Shown here: positions 25,923 to 34,403 of the stretch, piece by piece
Layout: every line of letters begins with the position of its first letter
How positions within the stretch are numbered: the stretch's first letter is position 1
Origin: CAVOAK01 sp963664465
Lineage (GTDB): Bacteria > Pseudomonadota > Alphaproteobacteria > UBA8366 > CAVOAK01
Length of the DNA: 64,000 nt
Direction: 5' to 3'
Assembly (NCBI GenBank): GCA_963664465.2
Contig: CAXXSU010000002.1
Coordinates: forward strand, 124,001-188,000
Notes under the pieces: model-generated
What the model was told of the DNA's origin: nothing
The model's database searches: none
What the model saw: the letters and a program-made list of their open reading frames with translations, nothing else
Made by a program: the position numbers and the translations under genes

Positions 25923-26954
25923 GGGTATCCTATTCGCTCTCGTAGTGCCTAGATCTGGGGGGCAGGGCTGGGTCTGCCCCCGACGAGCTTCTTGTATGGC
26001 ACGGGCTCCAGTTGCACTGCTTGCTGGAGGAGTCGATAGAACAGGAGGCCGCGAGCTTTGGATCGGCGGCGATTGAAGCGGAACGTGAACTCGTCCAGAT
26101 AGTAATCAAGCTGGGAGGCGCTAATAGCCCCATGGTGAATACCCAGCCACCACCGATCAAGGAGGCCGGCTACCCGATGAACTTGGGGCATGACAATGTG
26201 GGCTGGGTCGCCGCTGGCGGAAATATTTTTCGGCTGGTGTTCGAAGCCGACTCCCGTGAGACCGTTGTAGGCTCGCCAGCCATCGGTTCGAATCGTTGCT
26301 CCCGGGCACACAGCCGTTTGGACGAAAGGAATGAGGCTCTCGGCGGATGCGTCCTCGACACGCGCCATGCGGATACGACCGGTGCCCCGACCCCGGATTT
26401 CGGCGGCAATCGCGACAATCGATTTCTTGTTTGTTTTCCGCCCCGTAACGCCAACCTCCCGGCCGCCCACATAGGTTTCGTCGACCTCGACCTCGCCATT
26501 CAGAAGCTCTCTGCCCGGTCGAACCATGGCCCGGCGCAGCTTATGGAGCCATGTCCAAGCCGTTTGATAACCGCCCAGGCCGAGTATTCGTTGAACCCCA
26601 AGCGCACTGACGCCGTGCTTCTGATCGTCACATACCACATCGCCTGGAACCAAAGCCGCAACGGTTTCCGCGTACCCTCGAAGATCGTCCCCGCGGTCGG
26701 CGACGTCTGACGTTGGCATCCCGCACATCGCTGTTGGCCCCTGGCCGTCACCCACGCCTCGGTTCCCCCGCAGGCCGGACACCGAAACCCGGCAGGCCAA
26801 CGGACACGCCGAAGAAAATCCGCACAGGCGGCCTCAGAAGCGAACCAGTCGTCAAATTCCATAAGCGTGCGAGGGTAATCGATCCCGCCAACGGGATGGG
26901 CAGTATTCTCGGCCATCACAACATCTTGCCACTACGAGAGCGAATAGGATACTC
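25923..26954 (-). mobile_element. IS1595-family insertion sequence, decayed copy (1032 bp)
   Basis: Ends are GGGTATCCTATTCGCTCTCG (left) and, inwards from the right, GAGTATCCTATTCGCTCTCG, so the right end has lost its second G. It is one base shorter than the copy at 59881 because of a single-base deletion inside the transposase. Both copies are bordered by TA on each side and I could not find the 8-base duplication expected of the family. Confidence 0.92.
25949..26919 (-). pseudogene. IS1595-family transposase, frameshifted
   Basis: Compared with the intact copy at 59916, this gene reads the same from MMAENTAHPVGGIDYPRTLM through the zinc ribbon (CPACGG ... CAGCQRQ) to FQAMWYVT, then lacks one T near 26629 and shifts frame. 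The rest of the enzyme (VEVDETYVGGREVGV and the acidic residues) is intact in another frame. Without slippage this copy makes no full transposase, though its ends may still be moved by the other copy. Confidence 0.9.
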
Positions 26955-26956
26955 TA

Positions 26957-27708
26957 TTTGGGCCTTTCATCGCGTCGGTGACAAATACATTGCCTCGGTC
27001 ATCAACTGCGCGCGATGTCTGCCTGTACTGATTCCAGCGCTCAGTGATCTCTATGACGACGACGAATTTCTTGATCGTCTCGACGGACTTTTCCTGACCG
27101 GTGCGCCTTCGAACGTTGAGCCGCACATTTATGGCGGGGATCCAAGCCGTGAAGGCACGGCGCACGATCCCAAGCGCGACTCGTGCTCGCTACCGCTGAT
27201 TAGAAAGGCGATCGATCACGGCTTGCCACTGTTCGCTGTCTGCCGCGGCACTCAGGAGCTCAACGTGGCATTCGGCGGAACGTTGCATCAGAATGTCCAT
27301 GAGCTCCCTGGAAAAAACGATCATCGCATGCGGCGCGATGTGCCGCCCGAGCAGCGTTATGACCTGCGCCATCCCATCTCGGTCAGTCAGGGCGGCTTTC
27401 TCATGGAGCTGACGGAAGGTGCATCAGAGGTCATGGTCAACTCATTGCACGCCCAAGCTATCGACCAGCCCGCAGATGCGCTCATGGTCGAGGCGCTGAG
27501 CGATGACGGCGTCATCGAGGCGGTCAGCGTACGAGACGCGAAATCATTTGCACTCGGCGTACAATGGCACCCTGAGCACCCGGCTTCGTTGCGGTGGCCG
27601 CTGAGTAAGGCGATGTTCGATCGGTTCGGCGATGCGGCGCGGGAGCGAAGTGAGGCACGCGTTGGGAGCAGCAGGAAGTGCAGCACGCACGTTCGTCCTG
27701 CCGCGTGA
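26957..27708 (+). pseudogene. PuuD-type gamma-glutamyl-GABA hydrolase-like protein, 3' fragment
   Basis: About 250 codons of a class I amidotransferase of the PuuD group. Visible are GLFLTGAPSNVEPHIYGGDP, the nucleophile region LFAVCRGTQELNVAFGG (cysteine in CRG), and VQWHPEHP with the catalytic histidine and glutamate. PuuD frees GABA from gamma-glutamyl-GABA in putrescine degradation. The fragment lacks the first 24 residues (cut by IS1595). An open frame continues upstream through the element, so a fusion product starting inside the IS is conceivable but would carry over 80 foreign residues. Confidence 0.85.
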
Positions 27709-27777
27709 AATGGCCGTCTGGCGACCGCTACACACCCAACATGAACAAAACCAGCATCAACGCCATATAGGGCAGCA

Positions 27778-28569
27778 ATGCGTATCGCCACTTGGAATAT
27801 CAATTCGATCCGCGCGCGGATTCATCTTGTGCAACAGTTCGCCGATCATGCGGCCCCTGATGTCATATGCCTGCAGGAAACCAAGGTTATTGACGAACTG
27901 TTTCCACGCGACGAAATCGAGGCACTCGGATACCGCCACATCATTTCACACGGCATGAAAGGTTATAACGGTGTAGCGATATTATCGCGTCTTCCCTTTG
28001 AGGACGCAGTTACACAGGATTGGTGTGGGCGAAGCGATTGCCGCCACGTGTATGTCCGACTCGGCGGCGGTCTGGAGCTGCATAATTTTTATATACCTGC
28101 TGGCGGCGACGACCCGGACCCGAAAGCTAACGACAAATTCGCCCACAAACTTCAGTTCCTCGACGAGATGGCGGCATGGTTTCCAGCAAACCGTTCCGCC
28201 GAGCAGCCGATGATTCTTGTCGGGGACCTCAACATCGCGCCGCTCGAAAATGACGTGTGGTCGCACAAGCAGCTACTGAAGGTCGTCAGTCACACGCCGG
28301 TCGAAGTCGATGCGTTGGGCCGCGTGCAAGACGCCATGAACTGGCTCGACACGACCCGTCATTTTGTTCCTGAGTCCGAACCCCTTTACAGTTGGTGGAG
28401 CTATCGGGCACGCGATTGGTCGGTGTCAGACAAAGGGCGGCGGCTTGACCATATTTGGACGACGCAGACGCTGGTGCCGAACCTTGTGGGCTGCGAAGTT
28501 CTGCGCGCCGCCCGCGGCTGGATGCGGCCCTCGGATCATGCTCCGGTGATACTCGAACTCGCCAACTGA
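27778..28569 (+). CDS. xthA: Exodeoxyribonuclease III
   Basis: A 263-residue AP endonuclease/3'-5' exonuclease of the exonuclease III family. Motifs are MRIATWNINSIRAR at the start, CLQETKV (metal-binding glutamate), GYNGVAILSR, GDLNIAPLENDVW, RLDHIWTT and the catalytic SDHAPVI at the end. It cuts abasic DNA in base excision repair. Complete and of normal length. It follows the broken PuuD gene on the same strand and converges on the methyltransferase pair. Confidence 0.95.
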   Translation: MRIATWNINSIRARIHLVQQFADHAAPDVICLQETKVIDELFPRDEIEALGYRHIISHGMKGYNGVAILSRLPFEDAVTQDWCGRSDCRHVYVRLGGGLELHNFYIPAGGDDPDPKANDKFAHKLQFLDEMAAWFPANRSAEQPMILVGDLNIAPLENDVWSHKQLLKVVSHTPVEVDALGRVQDAMNWLDTTRHFVPESEPLYSWWSYRARDWSVSDKGRRLDHIWTTQTLVPNLVGCEVLRAARGWMRPSDHAPVILELAN

Positions 28570-28651
28570 GCAGCAGCCACCGTTACCGAAGCAATTAAGC
28601 TTAGCGTTAGGTTCGACCCTGAGCACCGGCTGGCTGCTAATGACCAGACGC

Positions 28652-29170
28652 CTATGCGGCCGCCTGATAGATAAAGTAGGGAAATTCCCCGACGGTCGCC
28701 GGAAGGGGTTGGGCGATCAATGTAGCGGCTGACAGCGAACGATCCGCAACGACCAGCGCGTCGGGCAGCATCAGTTGCGCGATGAGCGGCGCAATCGCGC
28801 CCGCAAGTGCCAGATCGCGCGCGCTGTCTTCGCTGCCAATGTCAGCGTGGATCAGTGCGGCGCAGGGACCATGTTCTGCAGCAGCGGCGGCAAGCGTCTG
28901 CCGAAATTCCCCAAGTAACAGATGTTGGCTATCAGGCACGACATCAGCTGGAGCGTGAACGTCACGATCGAATGCATAAAGCTCACGCTCTGGGAAAAGT
29001 CCGCGCAAATGATCGAATGTTCGGCCCTTGCCCAATCCGACTTCAAGAATCACACCAGGCAATTCCGCTATGATGTGTGCGGCATAATCGAGGCAGGCCC
29101 GTTGTGTCACGAGCCGTTCGATCATGCGTTCAAGTCTATCTGGCTTGGCAGCTTCGCGCTCAAATTCCAT
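28652..29170 (-). CDS. Small class I SAM-dependent methyltransferase-like protein (second of a pair)
   Basis: A 172-residue protein with a Rossmann start VILEVGLGKGRTFDHLRGLF (glycine-rich SAM motif) and ELYAFDRDVHAP (acidic residue after strand 2). It lacks recognisable substrate-binding additions. The start at 29170 is 4 bases from the stop of a clear paralogue (29175-29738). It is the last gene of the leftward operon that begins with the ABC protein at 32942. The substrate is unknown. Confidence 0.72.
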   Translation of the reverse strand: MEFEREAAKPDRLERMIERLVTQRACLDYAAHIIAELPGVILEVGLGKGRTFDHLRGLFPERELYAFDRDVHAPADVVPDSQHLLLGEFRQTLAAAAAEHGPCAALIHADIGSEDSARDLALAGAIAPLIAQLMLPDALVVADRSLSAATLIAQPLPATVGEFPYFIYQAAA

Positions 29171-29174
29171 TATG

Positions 29175-29738
29175 TCAGCCGCCCAACCGCAGCATGAAAT
29201 ACCGTCCGAGCGGGACGTCCGGCGGTAGTTCTATCGGATTGGTTCCTGGAATTGCGAATGACTGGTCGCTGATAACGACTGCACCGGGTGCCAGCATCGG
29301 CTCCAAGGCCGGACCGACAAACTCCGCCAACATTGCATTTTCCGCATCGTCCCCCGTACCGACGTCGCTGTGAACGAGGACGACGGTCTTGTGGAACCGC
29401 GCCTGTGCGGCAGGCAACGTTTGCTTGAGATCCCCAAGAATCATGTGGGCGGCATCGGGGGTGGAGTGCGGGTGGGCTGCGACCTGCCGATCAAACACGA
29501 AGATTTCCTGGTTCGGCATGCGCTCCCGTAGATGATCGTATGTTCGGCCGTTGCCGAGGCCCAGTTCGAGAACTACGCCGGCGTGCCCGCCGACGATTGC
29601 CACCGCAGCGTCGATGCAACTGCGCTGCGCCTTTAATCTCCGTATGGCGCTATCAAGCCGGCTCACGAATTGGCGCCGCGCGATTCTCGCAAAATCTCGG
29701 GCGTTTCTGCGTTCGGAGCTTGCATCGCGACGGCGCAC
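29175..29738 (-). CDS. Small class I SAM-dependent methyltransferase-like protein (first of a pair)
   Basis: A 187-residue paralogue of the next gene: VVLELGLGNGRTYDHLRERM, EIFVFDRQVAAH, HMILGDLKQTLPAA and VLVHSDVGTGDDAEN all align with it. The arginine-rich N-terminus differs. Both keep the SAM-binding glycines. Tandem copies with diverged ends suggest two related acceptors or a heterodimer. It lies 59 bases after the cyclic-nucleotide-binding gene. Confidence 0.72.
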   Translation of the reverse strand: MRRRDASSERRNARDFARIARRQFVSRLDSAIRRLKAQRSCIDAAVAIVGGHAGVVLELGLGNGRTYDHLRERMPNQEIFVFDRQVAAHPHSTPDAAHMILGDLKQTLPAAQARFHKTVVLVHSDVGTGDDAENAMLAEFVGPALEPMLAPGAVVISDQSFAIPGTNPIELPPDVPLGRYFMLRLGG

Positions 29739-29797
29739 AATCCCGCGCCTGGAACAGATATGCCGAGGGGGGCTGCCCGACGTCCGGCGAACATCAT

Positions 29798-30253
29798 CTA
29801 TTCGAGAGTAGCGCTTACCGCCTCACGTAGGCGCGAAGTGGTGAGTTCGAGACGACTTGCGAGTACACGCATGATTTCGACCGCCATCTCCGGAAATTCT
29901 CGGACGAGACGGAAGAATAAATCCTTTGAGATACAGAGCGCTTCCAATTCAGTCTTCGCTTGAATTGTTGCGGTACGCGGAACATCGCAGAGGATCGCAA
30001 TTTCTCCGACGAAGTCATTGTCCTTTAGGGTAGTGACGATTAGCGGACCCTTGGGCGTTTCGATGATCACGTCTGCTGATCCGCGTATGATGATGTATGC
30101 CGCATCCCCCGGATCGCCCTGCTTGAACACGACCTCATCTGCCGCATAAGTTAAACGCTCGCTGGTGAACGCCAGCAGCTTTAGCTTCGATGGCTCGATT
30201 TTCGCGAAAACCGGTATCCGCCGCAGCAGATCTACTTCTTCTTGTAAACTCAT
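29798..30253 (-). CDS. Stand-alone cyclic-nucleotide-binding domain protein
   Basis: A 151-residue protein made of a single cNMP-binding beta-roll plus helices. It has LLRRIPVFAKIEPSKLKLLA, VVFKQGDPGDAAYIIIRGSA and the phosphate cassette VGEIAILCDVPRTATIQA. There is no DNA-binding domain, so it is not a Crp-type regulator by itself. ATG 30253 follows AGGAG. It starts 22 bases after the ABC protein stop and is probably its regulatory partner. Whether cAMP, cGMP or nothing binds cannot be told. Confidence 0.85.
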   Translation of the reverse strand: MSLQEEVDLLRRIPVFAKIEPSKLKLLAFTSERLTYAADEVVFKQGDPGDAAYIIIRGSADVIIETPKGPLIVTTLKDNDFVGEIAILCDVPRTATIQAKTELEALCISKDLFFRLVREFPEMAVEIMRVLASRLELTTSRLREAVSATLE

Positions 30254-30275
30254 CGACGCGGTCTCCTGACCAGCA

Positions 30276-32942
30276 TTACGCAGCCTCAAGGAGGTCACGG
30301 AATGCACCTCCGTTTTTCATCAGTTCCTCGTATTTGCCTTGCTCAACAATGCGTCCGTCCTTCAGAACGACGACATAATGAAACTTTTCGGCTTCTTGGA
30401 CGCGGTTTAAGACCCAAACCACACCGCGTTCCTCGCTGGCCTGCAACACGTTCTCTAGAACTTTCGACTGGCTCGCAGGGTCTAGCGTCGCCGTTGCTTC
30501 GTTGATGATCAGCAAATCGGGGCGTTTAAGCAACGCACGCGCAACTGCCAATTTCTGCCGCTGCGCCGTTGAAAGGCGCGCCCCGCCAATGCCAGCCTGA
30601 AAGTCCAACCCGACGGTAACAACGGTTGTGTGCAGATCTAAGCTGTTTACGACTTCAGAGATCAGCGTGCCGACGGCGTTTGCCGATTGCGCTTGGCCGT
30701 ATGCCAGTTTTCCGAACAGTATATTGTCCTGCAATGTTGCCGCTGCGTTGTATTCGTCCGAATCGAAGAACGCTACGGCCGCCCGCAAATCGTCGGGCAT
30801 GTCGGCAGCAAATACGCGACGGGCCTCCAGAATACGTTGTTGAATCACATCATCGATAAGTCCAAGCCGGTGTCGTGCTGGCGTCAATTTGAATGGCAGC
30901 GACATGATCTGCTGTCGGTCTTCTTCCTCCATCGTCTCATCACCTCGTGCCGCCTTTGTCAGTATCACCTGAAATTCGGGCAGATCTTCCGAACTAATGA
31001 AACTGAATTGCTCGAAAAACTCATGCCCTGGCGGCAGATCGGCAAACAGCTCGACCATCGTCTGAGCCACCTGTTTTCCGATATCGAGAAACTTGTCGGT
31101 CAAGCCGACCTTTTCCAATACCTCTATGACGTATGGATGTTCGGCAATATTTTCGAGGCTGAACGTCTCATCGAGCGGGGTTCCAAACAGCAGGTTTTCC
31201 GCGACGGAAGCATTGGTGTTGTAGCGCTCCGCGTCGAACAGTTCGACCAGCGGCGCAATCTCAGGGTCCGACAATCGGTCACGCAACGCGAATCGAGCGT
31301 TTAAAATTTTCTCGGCAAATTCAGGGTTTTGCTGTGGGTCTATCGTACCGCGAAGCCCCATCTGATAGACGTCGTTTTCAAAATCGACGGCTTCGAGGAC
31401 TTCCATAATTCGGCCTTGCAGCGCATCGCGACTGTCCGCACCCGCGGCGTCATAGTCGACCCAGTCGGCGTCGAAGTCATACGATGAGTTTCCAGCAACC
31501 TCGGCTTCGCCAAGTTCCGCCTCAAATTGTTTCCGCTCGTCGCCCTGATAATCCTTTTCGAGAATCGGTCGGTGTTTGAGGCCATAGAGCAGGTTGTCGC
31601 CTACACTTGCGGCCGAGACATGTGCCGATGCTCCAACATAGGTAATGCGCCGTCCGGTTACCGCCTCCGGCAAAGTCGCTATGTCACGACCATCGATGCT
31701 TATCTTTCCACTCGTCGCCGTTTCCAGCCGGGCTAACAACATCGCAGCTTGGGACTTGCCGCTGTTACTATCACCGACGATCGCCGTGTGCTGTCGCATA
31801 GGCATGTTGATTGCCACGCCGTCGAGATGCCGCGTGCCATCGTCCTCGGCAAGGGTCAGATTGCTTATGGCGATCTCGCCGCCGAGTGGCTCGTCATCGG
31901 GTGGATCGGCCGATATCAGTTCTTCGTCATAGAGGCCTTGAGGCTCGAACTGCTCGATAACCTGATCGTATTTGATGCGGATATCTTCCTTTTGCTGATA
32001 CCAGGTGAGCATCTCCTTCCAGGGACCTGCAAGATCCTTGTACGCAGCAAGCACTGCGACAAGCGCGCCGACCGTGACCTGGCCGACAATTACCAGATAG
32101 CCGCCGATCGAAAAGAAGAAGAACGGCGTCAGCTTGTCGATGAAATTGTTGAGGAATTTGATGAAGAACTTGCGCCGGTAAATCTCGTAGCGGATCCGAT
32201 AGATGATCCCAAGCCGGTTTGTGAAGCGGGCGAGTTCCAGGCGACTGGTATCGTGCGCGTGTACCTCGACAATCCCCGACACCGATTCGCCGATCTGGTC
32301 GGAAAGTCGGCGGACGTTCATGACCCGTCGCTTGCCGAGCGCGTTGACTTTGCGCTGCAGCTTCGGGATGACATACATTTGCAGCGGATAAAACGCGATC
32401 GCCGCAGCCCCCAGGATCGGATCCTGGATCAGAATGAATCCGAGAATGATCACCAGTTGACCGCCCTGGAACATCGGGTCGGCAAAGGCGGTGCCGATGA
32501 AGCCGCCAAGCGGTTCAACTTCCGCCGTAATCATTGGAATCAGTTCACCCTGGCTGACCTTGCGGAAATGCGTCAACGGAAAACGCAAAATACGGCCGAA
32601 TAACTGGTAGCGCAGCCGGCGCAGCAACCGTTCGCCCAACTGACCCTTGTAGACGTTGATGTAAAATTTGAAGCCGCCGTTGACGAGAACGAGCCCGAGA
32701 TAGATGAAACTGAGCGCTAGTAGAAACGGGATTTGATCCATGTGGAAGGGAATATCGACGCCAAATAAGGCGACCACATAGACGTCGCCGTCGGCTTCGC
32801 CGCCGATCGCCTTGTTGATGATGAGCTTCGGCAAATCGAGTGAGAGATAAAGAAATGGATATGACGCCAAAATTACCACCAGCAGAAACAGCTGCTGCGG
32901 CTTGCTGTAGTGAAGTATGTAACTAAATATCGTCGGTTGCAT
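30276..32942 (-). CDS. ABC exporter-like protein with expanded, degenerate ATPase domain
   Basis: An 888-residue protein: six-helix transmembrane exporter domain (about 1-330), then one nucleotide-binding domain. Walker A is GDSNSGKS (390-397), but the signature LSTAQRQ comes only at 790-796, some 400 residues on instead of about 100. The interval has three copies of the segment that normally follows the Q-loop: SVGDNLLYG (446), SVAENLLFG (579) and TLQDNILFG (736), the last two preceded by similar FDAERYN and FDSDEYN runs. The Q-loop glutamine is missing (ITYVGASA), Walker B ends INEA instead of DEA, and the H-loop reads LNR. Cargo and ATPase activity are uncertain. It leads the operon with the cNMP and methyltransferase genes. 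Confidence 0.85.
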   Translation of the reverse strand: MQPTIFSYILHYSKPQQLFLLVVILASYPFLYLSLDLPKLIINKAIGGEADGDVYVVALFGVDIPFHMDQIPFLLALSFIYLGLVLVNGGFKFYINVYKGQLGERLLRRLRYQLFGRILRFPLTHFRKVSQGELIPMITAEVEPLGGFIGTAFADPMFQGGQLVIILGFILIQDPILGAAAIAFYPLQMYVIPKLQRKVNALGKRRVMNVRRLSDQIGESVSGIVEVHAHDTSRLELARFTNRLGIIYRIRYEIYRRKFFIKFLNNFIDKLTPFFFFSIGGYLVIVGQVTVGALVAVLAAYKDLAGPWKEMLTWYQQKEDIRIKYDQVIEQFEPQGLYDEELISADPPDDEPLGGEIAISNLTLAEDDGTRHLDGVAINMPMRQHTAIVGDSNSGKSQAAMLLARLETATSGKISIDGRDIATLPEAVTGRRITYVGASAHVSAASVGDNLLYGLKHRPILEKDYQGDERKQFEAELGEAEVAGNSSYDFDADWVDYDAAGADSRDALQGRIMEVLEAVDFENDVYQMGLRGTIDPQQNPEFAEKILNARFALRDRLSDPEIAPLVELFDAERYNTNASVAENLLFGTPLDETFSLENIAEHPYVIEVLEKVGLTDKFLDIGKQVAQTMVELFADLPPGHEFFEQFSFISSEDLPEFQVILTKAARGDETMEEEDRQQIMSLPFKLTPARHRLGLIDDVIQQRILEARRVFAADMPDDLRAAVAFFDSDEYNAAATLQDNILFGKLAYGQAQSANAVGTLISEVVNSLDLHTTVVTVGLDFQAGIGGARLSTAQRQKLAVARALLKRPDLLIINEATATLDPASQSKVLENVLQASEERGVVWVLNRVQEAEKFHYVVVLKDGRIVEQGKYEELMKNGGAFRDLLEAA

Positions 32943-33021
32943 GGCTCACTCAGGGACCGCTTCAATAGGGAGGGTGTCGTCCGACCGCAATCCCAGCCCT
33001 CGCAAACTAGCCTAGCTCCAC

Positions 33022-33038
33022 CAGGCGGTAAACGCCTG
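33022..33038. promoter_or_regulatory. Short palindrome in the divergent promoter region
   Basis: CAGGCG-GTAAA-CGCCTG lies in the 184-base gap between the leftward ABC operon and the rightward glycosyltransferase operon. It may be a shared regulator site; it is short enough to be chance. Confidence 0.3.
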
Positions 33039-33126
33039 CGCATACCATAATCGAAAAGAACCCTTTACAATCAGCCATCTTGCCATGCGATAGTTGAGCT
33101 TGAAAGCCCAGCCACCGGGGGCAGTA

Positions 33127-34362
33127 ATGCGGGTTGGTAAGTCCAACCGCCGTAAACATGCGCGGATCTTAATCTATAGTCACGACACATTTGGCCTCGG
33201 CCATTTGCGCCGGTGCCGCGCTATTGCCCACGCGCTCGTCGAACGCAACAAAGACATGACAATCCTGATCTTGTGCGGCTCGCCGATCATTGGACGATTT
33301 GATTTCCGTTCTCGTGTCGATTTCGTGCGTATTCCGGGCGTCATCAAATTGCGCAACGGCGAATATACGTCGCTGAGCCTGCATATCGATATCGAGGAGA
33401 CGCTAGCGATGCGCGCCTCGATCATTCGTCATACAGCAGAAATATTCGATCCCGACGTGTTCATCGTCGACAAGGAACCCTTAGGTTTGCGGGGCGAAGT
33501 CGTCGACACGCTGGAGATGTTTAAGGGCCGCGGCACACCGCTGGTCCTGGGTCTTCGCGACATCATGGATGAACCGTCCTTGCTGCAACCGGAATGGCAA
33601 CGCAAGAATGTCGTTCCAGCGCTTATTGAATACTACGATCACATTTGGGTCTACGGCCTGCCGCAGATCTGCAATCCGTTGGCTGGCATCGATGTCCCGG
33701 ACTCGGTACGGCATAAGCTGATCTATACCGGATACCTTGAACGCACGGCGCTTAGCGATCCGCCGCAACACTCGCCGGGGATGCAGGTCAGCGACCCGTT
33801 TATTCTCGTGACACCCGGCGGCGGCGGCGACGGCGAGACGATGGTCGATTGGGTGTTGCGGGCCTATGAGGCCGACTCAGCAATGCCATACCGCGCGTTG
33901 ATTGTTCTTGGTCCATTTATGCAGTCGGGCCAACAGGCGGAGTTCATGGCGCGGGCAGAGTCGCTGGCTAATGTTGATACGATCACGTTTGACGCACATT
34001 TAGAGAGCCTGGTGGAACGCGCTGTCGGTGTTGTCGCGATGGGCGGATATAATACATTTTGCGAGATTTTATCGTTCGACAAGCGTGCCCTGATCGTGCC
34101 ACGTACAAAACCACGCCGCGAGCAGCTAATCCGCGCGAGTCGCGCGCAGGAACTCGGACTGGTACGGATGTTAAGTGACGAGGGTGCGTGCGAGACCGAG
34201 GATATGATAACGGCCCTTCATGACCTGCCACAGCAACCGAAACCGTCTGACAGCATAGTGCCAGGTATTCTCGACGGGCTCGATAACGTCGACCGCCTCG
34301 TCCACCAGTTGCTGAGAAAAAGGCGTCAGGCAACTCCACGATTAGCCGGGAGCGGCGACTAA
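33127..34362 (+). CDS. MurG-like glycosyltransferase family protein
   Basis: A 411-residue GT-B protein. The N-terminus ARILIYSHDTFGLGHLRRCR has the glycine-rich nucleotide-sugar transferase loop, and the C-terminal part has ILVTPGGGGDGETMVDW and VVAMGGYNTFCEILSFDKRA, as in MurG-type enzymes. It opens the rightward operon. ATG 33127 follows GGGGGCAG; an in-frame TTG at 33094 is less likely. A second member of this family is at 37353, so two related sugar transfers are expected. Donor and acceptor are unknown. Confidence 0.82.
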   Translation: MRVGKSNRRKHARILIYSHDTFGLGHLRRCRAIAHALVERNKDMTILILCGSPIIGRFDFRSRVDFVRIPGVIKLRNGEYTSLSLHIDIEETLAMRASIIRHTAEIFDPDVFIVDKEPLGLRGEVVDTLEMFKGRGTPLVLGLRDIMDEPSLLQPEWQRKNVVPALIEYYDHIWVYGLPQICNPLAGIDVPDSVRHKLIYTGYLERTALSDPPQHSPGMQVSDPFILVTPGGGGDGETMVDWVLRAYEADSAMPYRALIVLGPFMQSGQQAEFMARAESLANVDTITFDAHLESLVERAVGVVAMGGYNTFCEILSFDKRALIVPRTKPRREQLIRASRAQELGLVRMLSDEGACETEDMITALHDLPQQPKPSDSIVPGILDGLDNVDRLVHQLLRKRRQATPRLAGSGD

Positions 34363-34403
34363 ACGCTCTTCCGCGATCAAGAAACGAATGCAGGAAAGAG
34401 GTC

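Noticed and set aside
26012..26710. A rightward frame of 232 codons in the IS1595 copy
   Set aside because: Antisense of the transposase; an equivalent frame is found opposite the intact copy.
28572..28642. Possible hairpin AGCAGCCA ... TGGCTGCT after exonuclease III
   Set aside because: The arms are 45 bases apart without a T-run, so it is not a convincing terminator.
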